Source: Bacteroidales bacterium (GTDB lineage: Bacteria; Bacteroidota; Bacteroidia; Bacteroidales; Paludibacteraceae). Taken from it: a DNA stretch of 52,331 bases. The notes beneath the pieces are model-generated. The model was not told the origin of the DNA and made no database searches. It saw only the letters and a list, made by a program, of their open reading frames with translations. Positions 49,413 through 52,331 of the stretch are shown in pieces. A program made the translations under genes and the position numbers. The DNA lies in assembly GCA_900767385.1 (NCBI GenBank), contig CAAFYY010000026.1, positions 1-52,331 of the forward strand. Reading direction: 5' to 3'. Each line of letters begins with the position of its first letter. The stretch's first letter is position 1.

Positions 49413-49991
49413 ATGAAAAAGACTCTCTCACTTCTCTTGGCTGTGGCTGTGACGCTCGGCTTCATGGCTTGCAAAAACAACCCGAACGAACCCCATAACC
49501 CCGATGCTCCCGTGGTGCCTGCCGATGGCTCTTATGCCCTCTCTTTCAATGGCGAGGCGTGGCAGCCCGATACGTTCTATGTCTACGACCGTACCGAACG
49601 CGACTACGTCAGTTTCACCTTCTTCCGCGGCGAGACCGCCGAGGTGGTGATGGGCACGATGATGGTGGTTCCGGGCGAATACGACCACACGACATCCAAA
49701 GGCGATTATGTGATGTATCTCGACCCCGAGAACGACTGGGTGGATGTGGACGGCGTGGCTGGCGATGCCGGCAAGACACACGGACGCTGGCGCTCCGACA
49801 AGGATTCGTTCAAGGAGACCATCACCGAGTTCGACCTCAACGCGATGACGATGACGGTCTCATGGCAGCAGGATTTCTTCGATTCCGAGGCGTATGCCTA
49901 TGCCTCAGAGGCTGAACGTGAGAATCTCAAGCGCTATACGATGCGGTGCAGCTTCGTCAACTACCACTTCGTCTGGAGCATTCAGGATTAA
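49413..49991 (+). CDS. Lipoprotein, unknown function
   Basis: 192 residues. The signal ends LGFMAC (Cys20), followed by Asn/Pro-rich linker KNNPNEPHNPDAP. The rest is mostly beta-rich: YALSFNGEAWQPDTFYVYDR, YVSFTFFRGETAEVV, MMVVPGEYDHTT and MTMTVSWQQDFF. No domain recognised. It is probably anchored in the outer membrane or periplasm. The next lipoprotein starts 4 bp later. Confidence 0.75.
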   Translation: MKKTLSLLLAVAVTLGFMACKNNPNEPHNPDAPVVPADGSYALSFNGEAWQPDTFYVYDRTERDYVSFTFFRGETAEVVMGTMMVVPGEYDHTTSKGDYVMYLDPENDWVDVDGVAGDAGKTHGRWRSDKDSFKETITEFDLNAMTMTVSWQQDFFDSEAYAYASEAERENLKRYTMRCSFVNYHFVWSIQD

Positions 49992-49995
49992 GGCG

Positions 49996-50388
49996 ATGAA
50001 CAAGTTCGCACGTATCCTTCTGGCAGCGTGTCTCGTGGTCTCGCTGATGGCTTGCCGCAGCGAAGGGCGGAAGGCTGAGCGGGTGGCTTATCTCTACTCC
50101 GAGGCGATGGCCAACTACCGTATCGACAATGCCGAGCCCTATGTGACTGAGGAGACGCTCCCGACACTCGACTTCCTTCGCCGTCTGGTGAAGGAGGTGC
50201 CTCCAGAGTATATCGAGCGCGACACTCCTGCCACGATAGAGATTACCCAGGTCTCGTTCACATCCGACACCACCGCTTGGGCGCATTACCACAAGACGAC
50301 GCCCAACAAAGATTTCCGCGACTCCATCCCGATGGTGAGGCGCGAAGGCAAGTGGCGCATCCATATCCCGATGAACCAACGCCGATAA
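49996..50388 (+). CDS. Small lipoprotein, SnoaL/DUF4878-like fold possible
   Basis: 130 residues from the ATG at 49996 (the longer frame overlaps the upstream gene). The signal ends VSLMAC (Cys20). The rest reads RVAYLYSEAMANYRIDNAEPYVTEET, then TIEITQVSFTSDTTAWAHYH and IPMVRREGKWRIHIPM. The final W-K/R-x-H strand is common in NTF2-like small lipoproteins such as DUF4878. Expressed with the upstream lipoprotein. Role unknown. Confidence 0.7.
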   Translation: MNKFARILLAACLVVSLMACRSEGRKAERVAYLYSEAMANYRIDNAEPYVTEETLPTLDFLRRLVKEVPPEYIERDTPATIEITQVSFTSDTTAWAHYHKTTPNKDFRDSIPMVRREGKWRIHIPMNQRR

Positions 50389-50481
50389 TCTCGTAGACGG
50401 ATTCCTCGAGCTCTCAAATCTCCGAAATCTCGATTCTTCAGAATATCGAAAACAGAATCCCTAATCTCTCTTTCAACGACA

Positions 50482-50511
50482 AAGCCGACCCCGTAAGAGG
50501 TCGGCTTTTCT
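50482..50511 (+). terminator. Terminator of the lipoprotein unit
   Basis: AAGCCGACC pairs with GGTCGGCTT, followed by TT and C. It lies about 95 bp after the last lipoprotein stop. Confidence 0.8.
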
Positions 50512-50529
50512 TCTGTCCGGATGCAAAAA

Positions 50530-50556
50530 TAGCCCAATCCATCGGGGATTGGGCTA
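50530..50556 (-). terminator. Terminator of the ior operon
   Basis: TAGCCCAATCC pairs with GGATTGGGCTA around 5 bases. On the minus strand TTTTTGC follows. It lies 23 bp past the iorB stop. Confidence 0.85.
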
Positions 50557-50578
50557 CCTTTATATAGGGTGTCTATGC

Positions 50579-51154
50579 TTATTTGTCAGCGATAGCACGA
50601 CCAGCGCGGAGGGCAGCGAGGTTAGCCTCTACGATAGCTTCACCTTTCTTACCGAAGATGGCGCGAACGGCACCTTCAAGTTTCTCCATGTCGAGTTTGA
50701 GGTATTTTGAAGCAGCACCAAGTACAACCATGTTGGTACCTTTTGGGTTCTTCACCTCTTTAGCGATAGCATCGGCGTCGAAGTAGATATGGTTAGGCAC
50801 CTTGTTGATCTCAGCCAAAACGGCCTCTTTCTCTGGGTAGTTAGGGATGTTGACGAATGGGTTCTCGTTGGTGATGATCCAGCCGTTCTTGTTGAGGAAT
50901 GGGAGATAGCGGAGCGCCTCCATTGGTTCAACAGAGAGGATGACGTCGCACTGACCCTCTGGGATGAGGTCAGAAGCGATAGGCTCGCTGCTGAGACGGA
51001 GGTGTGACTGAACGTCGCCACCGCGTTGGCTCATGCCGTGAGTCTCGGCTTGTTTCATATACCAGCCCATGTCGAGGGCTGCTTTTGAGATGATGGCAGC
51101 AGAACTCAATGCGCCCATGCCGCCTACGCCACAGAGGATAATATCGGTTTTCAT
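50579..51154 (-). CDS. iorB: Indolepyruvate ferredoxin oxidoreductase, beta subunit
   Basis: 191 residues. IILCGVGGMGALSSAAIISKAAL at the N-terminus, then TEHGMSQRGGDVQSHLRLSSEP-type segment (ETHGMSQRGGDVQSHLR) and KNPKGTNMVVLGAASKYLKL are typical of the gamma domain of 2-oxoacid:ferredoxin oxidoreductases. With IorA it oxidises indolepyruvate and related aryl pyruvates, made by transamination of aromatic amino acids, to acyl-CoA and CO2, passing electrons to ferredoxin. 35 bp separate it from iorA. Confidence 0.93.
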   Translation of the reverse strand: MKTDIILCGVGGMGALSSAAIISKAALDMGWYMKQAETHGMSQRGGDVQSHLRLSSEPIASDLIPEGQCDVILSVEPMEALRYLPFLNKNGWIITNENPFVNIPNYPEKEAVLAEINKVPNHIYFDADAIAKEVKNPKGTNMVVLGAASKYLKLDMEKLEGAVRAIFGKKGEAIVEANLAALRAGRAIADK

Positions 51155-51189
51155 TTTCTGTTCGATGTTAAAAGTTTTTTTACTGTGAT

Positions 51190-52331
51190 TTATTTGGCAG
51201 CAGCTTTAGCAGCTTTGAGACGTTTGTTCAAGGCAACGAGGCACTCGCGACGTGGGATAACCACAGAAACGCCGTTGTAGCCGATCTCTTCTTTGAGGAT
51301 CTGTACGTTCTCCTCGTGGTTCTTACCGATTGGCTTGAAGACGCGGATGTGCTCTGGCTCAACGCCGAGGCCTGTGCAGATTTGCTCGATGCGGCCGGTG
51401 GCAGATGATTTCTGTGAACCGGTCATAGCGGTGATACCGTTGTCGAGGATGATAACGGTCACGTTGGCGTGGTCGTTGCAGCAGTCGAGCAAGCCGGTCA
51501 TGCCACTGTGGGTGAATGTTGAGTCGCCGATGACAGCAACAGCTGGTTTGAGGTCGGCTTCAGAAGAACCTTTAGCCATGGTGATGGAAGCACCCATGTC
51601 GACGGTTGAGTAGATAGCCTCGAATGGAGGAAGAGCGCCGAGGGTGTAGCAGCCGATATCAGAGAATACGCGTCCGCCTGGGAACGACTTCATGGCTTCG
51701 TTCAGGGCGAGGTAGCTGTCGATGTGTGGGCAGCCGTCGCAGAGTTTTGGAGGACGAGCCTTCACGAGTTCTGGAACAGGGAGGCCTTCTTCAACCTGCA
51801 TGCCGAGTGCTTTGGCAACGCTCTTTGGGCTGAGTTCGCCGTCGCGGCTGATGGTGCCGTCCAAGCGGCCGTGGATAGTTTTGCCTTTGTTGAGCAAGCC
51901 GCGGAGGAGACGCTCGTAGAGTGGCTGACCCTCTTCGAGCATGAGGATCTCGTCGCACTCGTTGTAGAGCTTCTCGATGAGTTTCTCAGGCATTGGGTAT
52001 TGGCTGACCTTGACTACTGGATATGGGCACTTGCGGTCTGCGAAGTTTTCCATGAGGTAGTTGAAGGCGATACCGCAAGCGATGATACCGAGTTTCTTGT
52101 TCTCGCCGTCGATGTAACGGTTGAATGGGCTGTTCTCTGAAGCAGCCACGAGGTCTTTCTGTTTCTCGATGAGGTTTTTATAGCGTTTGCGAGCAACTGC
52201 AGGGAGCAAGATGTATTGCATTTTGTCTGCAGGAGCGTGCATAGCGTTCTGGTCGCGCATTTCTTTGCGTTCAACGCCAGCGCGAGAGTGTGCCATACGT
52301 GTGGTCACGCGCATGAGCACTGGGAGTTCGA
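51190..52331 (-). CDS. iorA: Indolepyruvate ferredoxin oxidoreductase, alpha subunit (5' part missing)
   Basis: The open frame runs from the window edge, starting inside ELPVLMRVTTRMAHSRAGVE, so the N-terminal part lies outside. The TPP-binding part is present: CDGCPHIDSYLALNEAM, DIGCYTLGALPPFEAIYS, VDMGASITMAKGSSEAD, and GDSTFTHSGMTGLLDC with ILDNGITAMTGSQ. The usual C-terminal ferredoxin-like [4Fe-4S] domain is not seen; the protein ends VVIPRRECLVALNKRLKAAK. Some members carry that domain and others rely on partner subunits. Operon order iorA-iorB as usual. Confidence 0.9.
   Translation of the reverse strand, partial: ELPVLMRVTTRMAHSRAGVERKEMRDQNAMHAPADKMQYILLPAVARKRYKNLIEKQKDLVAASENSPFNRYIDGENKKLGIIACGIAFNYLMENFADRKCPYPVVKVSQYPMPEKLIEKLYNECDEILMLEEGQPLYERLLRGLLNKGKTIHGRLDGTISRDGELSPKSVAKALGMQVEEGLPVPELVKARPPKLCDGCPHIDSYLALNEAMKSFPGGRVFSDIGCYTLGALPPFEAIYSTVDMGASITMAKGSSEADLKPAVAVIGDSTFTHSGMTGLLDCCNDHANVTVIILDNGITAMTGSQKSSATGRIEQICTGLGVEPEHIRVFKPIGKNHEENVQILKEEIGYNGVSVVIPRRECLVALNKRLKAAKAAAK

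Noticed and set aside
47968..49431. 487-residue minus-strand ORF
   Set aside because: It mirrors the Ntn-hydrolase gene, which has a lipoprotein signal, family motifs and a promoter.

Overview
The window comes from a chromosome of the order Bacteroidales, most likely a Prevotella-like genus. The evidence is a gene for a type IX secretion plug protein (DUF5103), lipoproteins with Bacteroidetes-style signal peptides, the mreBCD-mrdA-rodA block, and promoters with the Bacteroidetes -7 box TAnnTTTG in front of many genes. No 16S rRNA or other species marker is present, so the genus is an inference. No plasmid, phage or insertion-sequence genes were seen.

Layout. Bases 1-280 are a 41-bp tandem repeat. 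Bases 290-4810 (minus strand) form an envelope operon: a DUF5103 protein, a TRIC-type channel, a Kdo/LPS kinase, a DUF5672 protein and a CDP-glycerol-type glycerophosphotransferase. Bases 4971-8947 (plus) hold a nuclease-like protein, a carboxynorspermidine-synthase-type dehydrogenase, a membrane-anchored coiled-coil protein and a small protein with a natural histidine run. Bases 9594-15413 (minus) are the most unusual part: five tandem DUF2589-type paralogues, a zinc ribbon and a glycosyltransferase-like protein in one tightly packed operon. Then come sbcC-sbcD, tRNA-Glu(CTC), two tandem alanine:cation symporters, a voltage-gated-type ion channel and tRNA-Ser(CGA).

Bases 24602-30472 (minus) are the rod-shape operon mreB-mreC-mreD-mrdA-rodA. 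Bases 31280-39396 (minus) look like one 12-gene housekeeping operon running from a MATE transporter to a tRNA-dihydrouridine synthase. Bases 39817-40628 (plus) are a toxin-antitoxin-like pair with a look-alike hairpin on each side. Bases 41000-46018 (minus) are a partner-switching module: an RsbW-like kinase, a sensor PP2C phosphatase and a STAS protein, with an SLC13-type transporter inside the operon and a SprT-like gene at the end. A 33-bp direct-repeat array lies just upstream of its promoter. Bases 46189-47678 hold a zinc-ribbon protein, an unknown protein and a methyltransferase. Bases 47953-50388 (plus) hold a choloylglycine-hydrolase-type lipoprotein and two more lipoproteins. The window ends in iorB and a 5'-truncated iorA (indolepyruvate:ferredoxin oxidoreductase).

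All functions are assigned by reading motifs by eye. No database search was run. Start codons were moved downstream of the longest open frame where a 4-bp ATGA overlap, a promoter position or the family N-terminus required it.
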